This document shows, in pieces, positions 6,702 to 13,983 of a DNA stretch of 16,272 nt (within the stretch, counting starts at the first letter, position 1; every line of letters starts with the position of its first letter). The notes beneath the pieces are model-generated. The model saw nothing but the letters and a program-made list of their open reading frames with translations. It did not search any database and was not told where the DNA came from. The stretch spans positions 1-16,272 of the forward strand of contig CABUSV010000025.1 in the NCBI GenBank assembly GCA_902494345.1. Direction: 5' to 3'. This DNA comes from an uncultured Collinsella sp. (GTDB lineage Bacteria; Actinomycetota; Coriobacteriia; Coriobacteriales; Coriobacteriaceae). The position numbers and the translations under genes are program-made.

Positions 6702-6817
6702 AATTCAAATATCGCAAACGGTACCTTTTCCTCGGTAAACGGCTCTTTTGCCGTCTCCGTTTTCGATGTTCGCTATATTACGATAAAGTGCACGCTGCGC
6801 AAGCGACAAATTCAAAT
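6702..6817. repeat. Two AATTCAAAT copies flanking the arg promoter
   Basis: AATTCAAAT occurs at 6702-6710 and again at 6809-6817 in the same orientation, 107 bases apart, about ten helical turns. The second copy lies just upstream of the -35, the first in the transcribed leader. Read on the other strand, both contain TTTGAAT, which resembles an ArgR box half-site (TNTGAAT). No full palindromic ARG box is present. The local DNA is AT-rich, so chance is possible. Confidence 0.3.
6775..6802 (-). promoter_or_regulatory. Promoter of the arg leader and argG
   Basis: On the minus strand, TTGCGC (6802-6797) and TAATAT (6780-6775) are separated by 16 bases. Transcription would start near 6768, about 97 bases before the leader-peptide ATG. 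Between them a small hairpin (ACGGC/GCCGT) can form opposite about 6738-6753. The DNA around the promoter is markedly AT-rich compared with the window. Confidence 0.55.
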
Positions 6818-6904
6818 TTCTGAAAAGTTTTTTCATTAGTTTGTGAATTGCAGTGCAAATACGCACCATTCCTGCGAAAATACGCTCGACTACTAGTTGA
6901 TGGT

Positions 6905-6910
6905 TATAAC
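6905..6910 (+). promoter_or_regulatory. Possible -10 of the HAD phosphatase gene
   Basis: TATAAC at 6905-6910 is 35 bases before the HAD start. No good -35 lies at the expected distance, so this is a weak call. Confidence 0.3.
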
Positions 6911-6945
6911 GTCTGAAACAATCTCGAAACGAAAGGCGCTTTTTT

Positions 6946-7773
6946 ATGCAAACTTACGAATCGGACGCCAACATCGGCAACATTAAGATTCTCGCCGTCG
7001 ATATGGACAAGACGCTGCTGACCGACGAGCGTGTGCTGCCCCAGGGTCTTGATGAGCGCCTGGACAAGCTCGCCGACGCCGGCATCGTATTCTGCCCCGC
7101 CAGCGGACGTCCCGCCCCCAAGCTCGAGGAGATGTTCGAGGGCATCAAGAACCGCCTCGCCTTTTGTCCTGACAATGGAGCGTGCGTGATCTATCGCGGC
7201 AGCTATATCTATAAGAGCAATATTGACGTGGAACTGTATCAGCAGGTCTTGAGCCGTGCCTCGGAGGATCCGCGCGCTGTCCCCGTCCTGTGCTGCTTCG
7301 ACGAGTTCTACGTGCTTGCCCGCGACCATCAATACCACGACGAGATCAGCGTCTACTACAACACAATCAACTACGTCGACAGCTTTGAGGGCATTGATTT
7401 CGAGTCCAACAAGATTTCGGTCTTCTTCCCCGGCTACGACGCCGAGCCCGCTTTCCGCGAGACCTATAGCCCCGAGTTCTCGGACAAACTCTATGTCACC
7501 AACGCCGGACGCGAGTGGATCGACTTTATGAACCTGGGCGTCGACAAGGGCGCCGGCGTCGCTCACCTGTGCGAGCACCTGGGCATCGATATTGCCGATG
7601 CTGCCGCCGTGGGCGACACCTACAACGACATCCCCATGCTGGAGCGCGTCGGTCACAGCTTTATCGTGGACAATGCCGAAGAGCACATGAACGCGCATGC
7701 CAAGTGGCGCATTCCGAGCAACAACGACGGGGGCGTACTGACGCTCATCGACGCCATCTTGGCGGCTCGTTAA
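6946..7773 (+). CDS. Cof-type HAD-superfamily hydrolase (subclass IIB)
   Basis: 275 residues. Cytosolic Mg-dependent phosphatases of this group act on sugar phosphates, FMN, pyridoxal phosphate and similar small molecules; the substrate cannot be read from sequence. All four HAD motifs are visible: DMDKTLL at 19-25 (nucleophile Asp19, acid/base Asp21), PASGRP with Ser53, Lys201 in VDKGAG, and GDTYNDIPML with Asp224 and Asp228. The region between about 85 and 190 is the C2 cap. Length matches the Cof family. Start: GAAAGG nine bases before the ATG at 6946. It is divergent from the arg leader and seems to be transcribed alone. A near-perfect inverted repeat follows 12 bases after its stop. Confidence 0.9.
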   Translation: MQTYESDANIGNIKILAVDMDKTLLTDERVLPQGLDERLDKLADAGIVFCPASGRPAPKLEEMFEGIKNRLAFCPDNGACVIYRGSYIYKSNIDVELYQQVLSRASEDPRAVPVLCCFDEFYVLARDHQYHDEISVYYNTINYVDSFEGIDFESNKISVFFPGYDAEPAFRETYSPEFSDKLYVTNAGREWIDFMNLGVDKGAGVAHLCEHLGIDIADAAAVGDTYNDIPMLERVGHSFIVDNAEEHMNAHAKWRIPSNNDGGVLTLIDAILAAR

Positions 7774-7784
7774 CGTGGCTCGTC

Positions 7785-7914
7785 GGACCTGGCCGGGCGA
7801 GGCGGGTAAGTTTTTCGCTCGGTCAGGTCCTGGGCTCGCTCGGAAAGCACATTAAGTGCTTTCCGGCTCGTGCGGAATCTACGAAAAACTTACCCGCCTC
7901 GCCCGGCCAGGTCC
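7785..7914. repeat. Perfect 33-bp inverted repeat with internal hairpin
   Basis: Positions 7785-7817 are the exact reverse complement of 7882-7914. The 64-base centre holds a second perfect 10-bp hairpin (7841-7850 with 7856-7865, loop ATTAA). The centre also contains CAGGTCC (7824-7830), complementary to the first bases of the left arm, giving an alternative shorter fold. The element lies wholly in the gap between the convergent HAD gene and polA. It has no ORF and I saw no target-site duplication. It could be a repetitive palindromic or MITE-like element, or a long 3' UTR hairpin ending HAD transcripts. No second copy is present in the window. Confidence 0.75.
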
Positions 7915-7980
7915 TTGGGTGACTTGCTCGCCGTCTGGGTGGCGTCTTGGCGCCTAGATACTTGGCTGGTTTTTTGGAAT

Positions 7981-8014
7981 GAAGGGGGCTCCTTGTTGGC
8001 AAGGAGCCCCCTTC
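7981..8014. terminator. Bidirectional terminator between HAD gene and polA
   Basis: Positions 7981-7994 pair perfectly with 8001-8014 (14 bp) around a 6-nt loop. The plus-strand flank is T-rich (CTGGTTTGGTTACTTTAG). It lies 34 bases past the polA stop and can serve either convergent gene. Confidence 0.75.
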
Positions 8015-8047
8015 TGGTTTGGTTACTTTAGGGTTGTGGGCACTTCC

Positions 8048-10798
8048 CTATTTGGCGTCGGCCCAGGTTATGCCGGTGCTGGCTTCGGCGATTAGGGGGA
8101 CACGGAGGTCTACTACGTGTTCCATGACGTCGCGGACCATGGTGGTTAGGCGCTCGACTTCGTCGATGGGGCACTCAAAGTCCAGTTCGTCGTGCACTTG
8201 CAGGATCATGTGGGCGGCAAAGCCTTCCTCTTCCAGGCGGCGGCTTACGCGGGCCATCGCGATCTTGATGATGTCGGCGGCGGTTCCCTGCATGGGATGG
8301 TTCATGGCCGTGCGCTCGCCAAAGCCGCGGAGTTGCGGGTTTTTGGCCTTGAGCTCCGGAATATGACGACGGCGGCCGTACATGGTCTCGGCGTAGCCCG
8401 TCTGCTTGGCACGTGCCACCACGTTGTCGAGGAACGTGCGCACGCCTGGGTAGGCCTCGTAGTAGCGGTCGATCATGTCGCGCGCCTCGGCCATCGAGAT
8501 ATGCAGCGACTGCGACAGGCCATAGGCCTGCTGACCGTAAACGATGCCAAAGTTCACGGCCTTGGCGCGACTGCGCAAGTCGGGCGTTACCTCGGACACC
8601 GGCACACCAAATACGCGCGCCGCCGTCTCGGCGTGGAAGTCCTCGCCCTCGTTAAAGGCGCGCACCAAGTGCTCGTCACCCGAGAGATGCGCCAGCAGAC
8701 GCAGCTCGATCTGCGAGTAGTCCACCGCCAAAAAGACGCTTCCCTCGCCTGCCGAAAACGCCGTCTTGACGGTACGACCCAGCTCCGAGCGCGTCGGGAT
8801 GTTCTGCAGGTTCGGGTCGCTCGAGGACAGACGCCCCGTTGCCGTGATGGTCTGGTTGTACGTAGTGTGTACGCGACCGTCACCACGGCGTAGCGGGCCC
8901 AGCGTGTCCAGATAGGTGGACTTGATCTTAGACTTCTCACGCCAGTCCAAGATCAGACGCACGATTTCGTGGTCACGCGCAAGGTCGCTCAGCACCTTGG
9001 CGTTGGTCGAATAATAGCCGCGCTTAGTCTTCTTGAGGCCCTTGGTCGGAAGCCCCATCACATCAAAGAGCACGTGCGACAGCTGCATGGGACTGCCAAT
9101 ATTAAAGGTCTCGTCACCCGCCAGGTCGCGAATACTGCGCTCAACCTCGGTAATCTGGGTCGCCAGGCCCTCGGACAGACTGCGCAGGCGATCGGGGTCC
9201 ACGAGCATGCCAGCGCGCTCCATCTTGGCAAGCACCGGCACGAGCGGCATCTCGATGCCATCGAACACGTTGGCGGCGTTCTCGCGGGCCATGCGGTCGC
9301 GCAGCGGTGCGACCAGCGCCAGCGTCAAGGCCGCCGTGCGAGCGGCGGACGCCGGAGCGTCCTCACCGGCACCCCCTGCACCGCGCGCCGCAGGCAGCGC
9401 CATCTGCAGATAGGTATCGGCAAGATATGCCTCATCGAACTCGGAGCGATCGGAATCCAGCAGATAGGCAGCGACCACGGTATCGAAGATACGCGTGGAA
9501 TCGGCAGCGAGCGGATCCATGAGCTCGGGCTCAGAAGAATCGATGGGCGAAAGCTCGTGCAACAGCACCTTCATATCCGGACTCGCCACGCGACCCTCCA
9601 TAAACAGACGCGCGAGCACGCCAGCAATCACGCCGTGGACGAAGTTGAAACCCTCAGCCTCAGCCGCCGCACAGCCGTCGCCCTCCTCGAGCGCGAACAG
9701 GCCCTTGGACGTCGCCAACCACAGCGTGCGCGTCAGTCCAAAGAGCGCGCCCTCTTCCTTATCGTCGTCCACCACGGCGGCGACCCACTCGTCGGCATCA
9801 ATCGCGCGGGAGACCTCAGCCGCAACGGCACCAAGCGCGTCGGCATCGCCGGCGGCTGCGCGAACCATAGCAGGTATCTCAAACACACTAGAGGCAGCAG
9901 CAGCCCCGCCCTCGCCGCCGATCAGCGCCAAGAAACGGTTCTGCATGGCGGTGATACCAAGCGTACCCAGCGCCGCGGAAACCTCATCGGCAGAAAACGC
10001 CGGGAAGGACGTCGCCTCAAAGTCGAGCTCGACGGGCGCATCGGTGCGAATGGTTGCGACCTTGCGGCTCAGTAGTGCGTCGTCGATGTGTGCACGCAGG
10101 CTCTCGCCCATCTTGCCCTTGACCTCGTCGGCATGCGCGATGACCTCGTCCAGGCTACCGTACTGCGCAATGAGCGCACTCGCCTTTTTGGGACCGATGC
10201 CCGGTACACCGGGGATGTTGTCCGACGTATCGCCCTTTAGACCGTAAAAATCCGGCACGAGCGCCGGCGTAATGCCGTGATACAGGTCATCCACGCTCTC
10301 GGGCGTCATGATCGCCACGTCGGACAGGCCCTTGCGGGTCGAGACCACGTTGACGTGCTCGGTCACAAGCTGATACATGTCGCGGTCGCCGGTCACCAGC
10401 AGCATATCGCAGCCAGCCTCCTCACCCAGGCGCGCCATGGTACCCAGGATATCGTCGCCCTCCCAGCCCTCGGACTGCAGAATCGGCACGTTGAGCGCGG
10501 TGAGCAGCTCCTTGATCATCGGAAACTGCGCGTGCAGATCGGGGTCCATGGGCGGGCGCTGCGCCTTATACTGCGGCAGCATCTCCATGCGCACGCGCGG
10601 TTTGCCCTTATCAAACGCCACTACCACACCGTCGGGGTTAAAGGCGTCGATCATCTTAAGAAACATGTTCAGAAAGCCAAAGATCGCGTTGGTGGGGCGC
10701 CCGTCCGGCGCATTCATGGTGGGCGGCACAGCGTGGAAGGCGCGGTGCATGAGCGAGTTGCCGTCGATGACGGCAAAGGTACGGCGCTTGTCAGACAT
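8048..10798 (-). CDS. polA: DNA polymerase I
   Basis: 916 residues. It fills gaps, removes RNA primers and works in repair. The 5' nuclease domain covers about 1-300: FAVIDGNS at 8-15, GWEGDDILG at 111-119, TGDRDMYQLV at 136-145, and GLKGDTSDNIPGVPGIGPKKA at 186-206. The middle region (about 310-500) is degenerate: no DxE exonuclease motif I and no YxxxD motif III, so proofreading is probably absent, as in other actinobacterial PolA. The polymerase domain (about 510-916) is intact: DYSQIELR with Asp693, RAKAVNFGIVYG with Lys746, Phe750 and Tyr754, and QVHDELDFE with Asp870. Start 10798 (GAGG nine bases upstream) matches the family N-terminus better than the in-frame ATG at 10837. Confidence 0.97.
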   Translation of the reverse strand: MSDKRRTFAVIDGNSLMHRAFHAVPPTMNAPDGRPTNAIFGFLNMFLKMIDAFNPDGVVVAFDKGKPRVRMEMLPQYKAQRPPMDPDLHAQFPMIKELLTALNVPILQSEGWEGDDILGTMARLGEEAGCDMLLVTGDRDMYQLVTEHVNVVSTRKGLSDVAIMTPESVDDLYHGITPALVPDFYGLKGDTSDNIPGVPGIGPKKASALIAQYGSLDEVIAHADEVKGKMGESLRAHIDDALLSRKVATIRTDAPVELDFEATSFPAFSADEVSAALGTLGITAMQNRFLALIGGEGGAAAASSVFEIPAMVRAAAGDADALGAVAAEVSRAIDADEWVAAVVDDDKEEGALFGLTRTLWLATSKGLFALEEGDGCAAAEAEGFNFVHGVIAGVLARLFMEGRVASPDMKVLLHELSPIDSSEPELMDPLAADSTRIFDTVVAAYLLDSDRSEFDEAYLADTYLQMALPAARGAGGAGEDAPASAARTAALTLALVAPLRDRMARENAANVFDGIEMPLVPVLAKMERAGMLVDPDRLRSLSEGLATQITEVERSIRDLAGDETFNIGSPMQLSHVLFDVMGLPTKGLKKTKRGYYSTNAKVLSDLARDHEIVRLILDWREKSKIKSTYLDTLGPLRRGDGRVHTTYNQTITATGRLSSSDPNLQNIPTRSELGRTVKTAFSAGEGSVFLAVDYSQIELRLLAHLSGDEHLVRAFNEGEDFHAETAARVFGVPVSEVTPDLRSRAKAVNFGIVYGQQAYGLSQSLHISMAEARDMIDRYYEAYPGVRTFLDNVVARAKQTGYAETMYGRRRHIPELKAKNPQLRGFGERTAMNHPMQGTAADIIKIAMARVSRRLEEEGFAAHMILQVHDELDFECPIDEVERLTTMVRDVMEHVVDLRVPLIAEASTGITWADAK

Positions 10799-10840
10799 AT
10801 TGAATACCTCGCTTTGGGCTGGGCACGGTTTGCTCACACC

Positions 10841-10846
10841 AGTTTA
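10841..10846 (-). promoter_or_regulatory. Possible polA -10
   Basis: TAAACT on the minus strand lies about 43 bases before the polA start, in an otherwise very GC-rich stretch. No convincing -35 is seen, so the call is weak. Confidence 0.3.
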
Positions 10847-10906
10847 CACGCTCCCCGCCCCACGGCCACCGCACATCAGGCTTCCCTGCCGCCGCGGGCC
10901 CGCGCG

Positions 10907-10915
10907 TGATACGAT
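10907..10915 (+). promoter_or_regulatory. Extended -10 promoter of the aminopeptidase gene
   Basis: TGATACGAT at 10907-10915 fits an extended -10 (TGn plus TACGAT), which can work without a clear -35. The same TACGAT hexamer is used in the ndk promoter. The start of transcription would be near 10922, about 43 bases before the ATG. Confidence 0.45.
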
Positions 10916-10964
10916 GGCTCACGGTACATCAACCAGCACGATCGATCCGAAAGGAGCCTGCGTC

Positions 10965-12362
10965 ATGGAGCGTCCCTGCGCATGGAAAAAGTACACGGCA
11001 CAGCAAGTCGAGGAGCTCGAGGAGCTTTGCCGCGGCTATAAGCAGTTTTTGAGCGAGAACAAGACCGAGCGCCTGTGCGTCAAGACCGGTATCAAGATGG
11101 CCGAGGAGGCGGGCTACGTCGACTTGGAGACCGTGATTGCCGAGGGCCGCACGCTCAAGGCCGGCGACAAGGTGTACGCCGCCAATCACGGCAAAGACCT
11201 CATGCTCGTCAACCTGGGCACCGCCCCGCTCGAGCAGGGCTTTAACATCCTGGGCGCCCACGTGGACTCGCCGCGCCTGGACCTTAAGCAGAATCCCGCC
11301 TTCGAGGCCGGCGACATGGCCTACCTCGACACGCACTACTACGGCGGCGTCAAGAGCTACCACTGGGTAGCCTCCCCGCTCGCACTCGTGGGCGTCATCT
11401 GCAAAAAGGACGGTACCACCGTCGACATCAATATCGGCGACAAGGCAGACGACCCGGTCTTTACCATCTCCGACCTGCTGATCCACCTCTCGAGCGAGCA
11501 GATGTCCAAGCCTGCCAAGGACGCCGTCGATGCCGAGATCCTCGACGTGATCGTGGGCGGCCGCCCCGTCAAGTTTGACGAGGACGATAAGGACGCCCCC
11601 AAGGAGCCCGTCAAGCAGATGTTCCTGGACATCCTCAAGGAGCAGTACGACGTCGAGGAGGAGGACTTCCTCTCCGCCGAGATCGAGGTCGTGCCCGCCG
11701 GTCCCGCCCGCGACATGGGCCTCGACCGCTCCATGATTTTGGGCTATGGCCACGACGATCGTGTCTGCGCCTATCCGTCCATGCTCGCCCAGATCGACGT
11801 CGCCAACGTGGAGCGCACGAGCATCACGCTCATCGTCGATAAGGAGGAAATCGGCTCCGTGGGTGCCACCGGTATGACGAGCCGCTTCTTCGAGAACACC
11901 GTCGCCGAGATCATGACGCTCGCCGGCGAGGATAGCCCGCTGGCCCTGCGCCGCGCGCTCGCCCGCAGCCGCATGCTCTCCTCCGACGTGTCCGCCGGTT
12001 TCGACCCGGGCTATGCCGGCAAGTTCGAGACCAAGAACGCGGCCTTTATGGGTCGTGGCCTGTGCTTTAACAAGTACACGGGCAGCCGCGGCAAGGGCGG
12101 TTCCAACGACGCCGATGCCGAGTACGTGGCCCTCGTCCGCGACATCATGGACGAGGCCGGCGTGGACTTCCAGACCTGTGAGCTCGGTCGCGTCAACGCG
12201 GGCGGTGGCGGCACCATCGCCTACATCATGGCCAAGTATGGCATGAACGTCATCGACTCCGGCGTTGCCGTCCTGTCCATGCACGCCCTGTGGGAGGTCG
12301 CCAACAAGGCCGATATCTACGAGGCCTACCGCGGCTACAAAGCCTTCCTCGAGCGCGCCTAA
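10965..12362 (+). CDS. M18 family aminopeptidase
   Basis: 465 residues. Cytosolic two-zinc aminopeptidases of family M18 remove N-terminal, often acidic, residues from peptides and form dodecamers. Seen directly: GAHVDSPRLDLK at 97-108 with metal ligand His99, Asp265 in YGHDDR, DKEEIGSVGATGM at 292-304 with the Glu294/Glu295 pair, SSDVSAG at 339-345 with Asp341, and SMHALWE at 438-444 with His440. The usual family form is SMHAPxE, so Leu442 is a small change. The start at 10965 has AAGGAG eight bases upstream; the frame is open far upstream, but that part is antisense to polA. It is divergent from polA and followed by a hairpin with a T-run. It belongs with the bacterial aminopeptidase 1/ApeA type, though the exact subgroup is not certain. 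Confidence 0.93.
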   Translation: MERPCAWKKYTAQQVEELEELCRGYKQFLSENKTERLCVKTGIKMAEEAGYVDLETVIAEGRTLKAGDKVYAANHGKDLMLVNLGTAPLEQGFNILGAHVDSPRLDLKQNPAFEAGDMAYLDTHYYGGVKSYHWVASPLALVGVICKKDGTTVDINIGDKADDPVFTISDLLIHLSSEQMSKPAKDAVDAEILDVIVGGRPVKFDEDDKDAPKEPVKQMFLDILKEQYDVEEEDFLSAEIEVVPAGPARDMGLDRSMILGYGHDDRVCAYPSMLAQIDVANVERTSITLIVDKEEIGSVGATGMTSRFFENTVAEIMTLAGEDSPLALRRALARSRMLSSDVSAGFDPGYAGKFETKNAAFMGRGLCFNKYTGSRGKGGSNDADAEYVALVRDIMDEAGVDFQTCELGRVNAGGGGTIAYIMAKYGMNVIDSGVAVLSMHALWEVANKADIYEAYRGYKAFLERA

Positions 12363-12378
12363 TCCACCCCTTCATAAC

Positions 12379-12448
12379 TTGCGGTGAAATGCGGACTAAA
12401 CTGGCCCATAAACGGCCAAAACAGACCGTATTCCACCGCAACTTTTTT
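12379..12448 (+). terminator. Long hairpin with T6 tail between aminopeptidase gene and yaaA
   Basis: Positions 12379-12394 pair with 12426-12441 over 16 positions, with one mismatch and one G-U. After a 7 x 7 internal loop, TGGCC (12402-12406) pairs with GGCCA (12414-12418). C then TTTTTT (12443-12448) follows at once. It looks like an intrinsic terminator of the aminopeptidase transcript. It ends only 15 bases before the yaaA ATG, so it also occupies the yaaA leader. Confidence 0.65.
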
Positions 12449-12463
12449 GGCAGAGGAGAGTTT

Positions 12464-13273
12464 ATGCTTCAAGTCATCATTTCGCCCGCCAAGCAAATGC
12501 GCGCGGCCCAAGATGCTTTTGAAGTCCTGGGCATTCCACCCTTTGTGCACGAGACGGCTCGCCTCCACCGCGCACTGCTAGATATCGAACGGAAAGAAGG
12601 CAGCGGCGGCCTGCAGGCGCTATGGAACGTGAGTGACAAACTGCTGGGGCCTTGTCTCAACACCCTGCATGAGTTCGTGCCCATCCTGAAAAACGGCGAT
12701 CTCAACAATCCCGCGCTCGCCCGTCACCTCTCCCCTGCCGTCATGTCCTATCACGGCATTCAATACCAGAGCATGGCGCCCGAGGTGATGGATTCCGCAC
12801 AGCTCGCATGGCTGCAAGACCATCTCTGGATCCTCTCGGGGCTTTACGGATGCGTACGCCCCTTTCATGCCGTTGAACCGTATCGGCTGGAGATGGGCGC
12901 GAAGCTTGCCGTCGGCGATGCCCGAGACCTCTACGCGTTTTGGAGCGACAAGCTCGCGCGGGCTATCGCCCCGGCAGGCTCAAACACCACGATCGTCAAT
13001 CTCGCCAGCGTAGAGTATGCCAAAGCCGTTCTGCCCCACCTCGCGGGCGACGCCACGGCCGTCACATGCCTCTTTGGCGAGGGTATCCGCAACGGCAAGC
13101 CCATCCAACGGTCGACCGCCAGCAAAAAGGCGCGCGGCTCCATGGTGCGGTGGATGGCAGAAAACAAGCTCGAGGATGCAAGCGAACTTACCGCATTCAA
13201 CATCGGCTATCGGCACATCCCCGAGCTTTCAGACAAAAACACCCTGGTTTTCATGAACGCGCAGGCACAATAG
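12464..13273 (+). CDS. yaaA: Peroxide stress protein YaaA
   Basis: 269 residues, slightly longer than the usual 255-260. The family (UPF0246/DUF328) limits free iron and DNA damage under peroxide stress in E. coli and binds DNA. Recognised by the N-terminal IISPAK at 5-10, SYHGIQYQS around 104-112, ILSGLYGCVRPFHAVEPYRLEMG around 128-150, VNLASVEYAK, and a basic KKARGSMVRWM segment. The start at 12464 has GAGGAG six bases upstream; a longer frame upstream covers the end of the aminopeptidase gene and is rejected. It is convergent with the membrane protein gene, with only 23 bases between the two stop codons and no room for a terminator, so the 3' ends of both mRNAs probably overlap. Confidence 0.93.
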   Translation: MLQVIISPAKQMRAAQDAFEVLGIPPFVHETARLHRALLDIERKEGSGGLQALWNVSDKLLGPCLNTLHEFVPILKNGDLNNPALARHLSPAVMSYHGIQYQSMAPEVMDSAQLAWLQDHLWILSGLYGCVRPFHAVEPYRLEMGAKLAVGDARDLYAFWSDKLARAIAPAGSNTTIVNLASVEYAKAVLPHLAGDATAVTCLFGEGIRNGKPIQRSTASKKARGSMVRWMAENKLEDASELTAFNIGYRHIPELSDKNTLVFMNAQAQ

Positions 13274-13296
13274 GCCCGCCGTTTCCAAACACCCCA

Positions 13297-13812
13297 TTAC
13301 TCCGCCAAGCCATCGGCCTTTGCAATCTCGCTCGTCGAGCCATCTTGGTAGGTAATCTTAACGTGCCCTACGTCGGATACCGCAACGCCCGACGGAGGTT
13401 CCAGACGCCACTCCGTCAGAGCGATATCCATGGTCGTGGGCACATCGCCCTGATCTTTGAGCTTCACCGTGAGTGTTTTGAGTGCCTCATCAAACGTCAC
13501 GCGTTCGATTTCTTCGCCCGGAATAGACCCGCCGCTCAACTGCAGCTGTATAAACTCGTCGCGCGGATACCAATAGTCGCCCGGTGCGGCCACCGTGTTA
13601 CCGCCAGTGACCTTCACCGTCATGATCGGCAGGGCATCATCAGTCTCGAACTCCCAGGCAGCGCCGCCGCGACCGCCAAACGTCCAAATACAAAAGGCAA
13701 TCACCAGCACGGCAAGCACCGCAAAGCCAATCGCGACCAACCCATGGTGCGCACGGCCCTCCTCGGCCGATATGTCCCATTGTGTCTCTCGATATAGATG
13801 CTTGTCTTCCAT
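13297..13812 (-). CDS. Single-pass membrane protein of unknown function
   Basis: 171 residues. Residues 1-24 are polar and include EEGRAHH. One hydrophobic helix runs from about 25 to 45 (LVAIGFAVLAVLVIAFCIWTF), followed by GGRGG. The remaining 120 residues are acidic and rich in beta-prone stretches such as IMTVKVTGG, TLTVKLKDQG and HVKITYQDGST. This suggests a short cytoplasmic N-terminus and an exported beta domain, although polarity is inferred. I recognise no family. Start: GGGGAGG five bases before the ATG at 13812. The open frame continues upstream to 15006, but that part is antisense to the TPP riboswitch and thiC and is not coding. It is divergent from thiC and convergent with yaaA, with no sign of a functional link. 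Confidence 0.8.
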   Translation of the reverse strand: MEDKHLYRETQWDISAEEGRAHHGLVAIGFAVLAVLVIAFCIWTFGGRGGAAWEFETDDALPIMTVKVTGGNTVAAPGDYWYPRDEFIQLQLSGGSIPGEEIERVTFDEALKTLTVKLKDQGDVPTTMDIALTEWRLEPPSGVAVSDVGHVKITYQDGSTSEIAKADGLAE

Positions 13813-13862
13813 GTACGCCTCCCCACAGGCACGCTCGTTAGGCCAATCGTACCCATTCGAGC

Positions 13863-13868
13863 TATACT
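13863..13868 (+). promoter_or_regulatory. -10 element of the thiC transcript
   Basis: TATACT at 13863-13868 places the transcription start near 13875, just ahead of the TPP aptamer. The -35 is poor (TTAGGC at 13838-13843 with a long spacer). Confidence 0.45.
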
Positions 13869-13883
13869 TGAGCCCATTACATA

Positions 13884-13975
13884 AACGGGGAGCTTGCAGG
13901 ACAAGACGGCAGGCTGAGATTGGGCGCGCCCGCCCTGACCCGCAAACCTGATATGGGTAATGCCAACGAAGGGAG
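13884..13975 (+). promoter_or_regulatory. TPP riboswitch (THI element)
   Basis: The conserved THI blocks appear in order and spacing: GGGGAGC (13887-13893), GCTGAGA (13913-13919), GACCC followed by ACCTGAT (13946-13952), then TAATGCCAACGAAGGGA (13958-13974). They form the pyrimidine- and pyrophosphate-sensing arms. The thiC Shine-Dalgarno AAGGGAG (13969-13975) is part of the conserved 3' edge, and no terminator lies between aptamer and ATG. Control is therefore most simply translational, with TPP binding hiding the ribosome site. An ATG at 13960 falls inside the aptamer and is not the start. Confidence 0.95.
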
Positions 13976-13983
13976 CCGTGCCA

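Noticed and set aside
6489..6839. 116-residue plus-strand ORF in the argG-HAD gap
   Set aside because: No Shine-Dalgarno, mixed composition, and it covers the minus-strand leader ORF, promoter and hairpins, which explain the region better.
10929..12284. 451-residue open frame opposite the M18 aminopeptidase gene
   Set aside because: The His/Asp/Gly/Val-rich composition is typical of antisense high-GC frames; the other strand is clearly the aminopeptidase.
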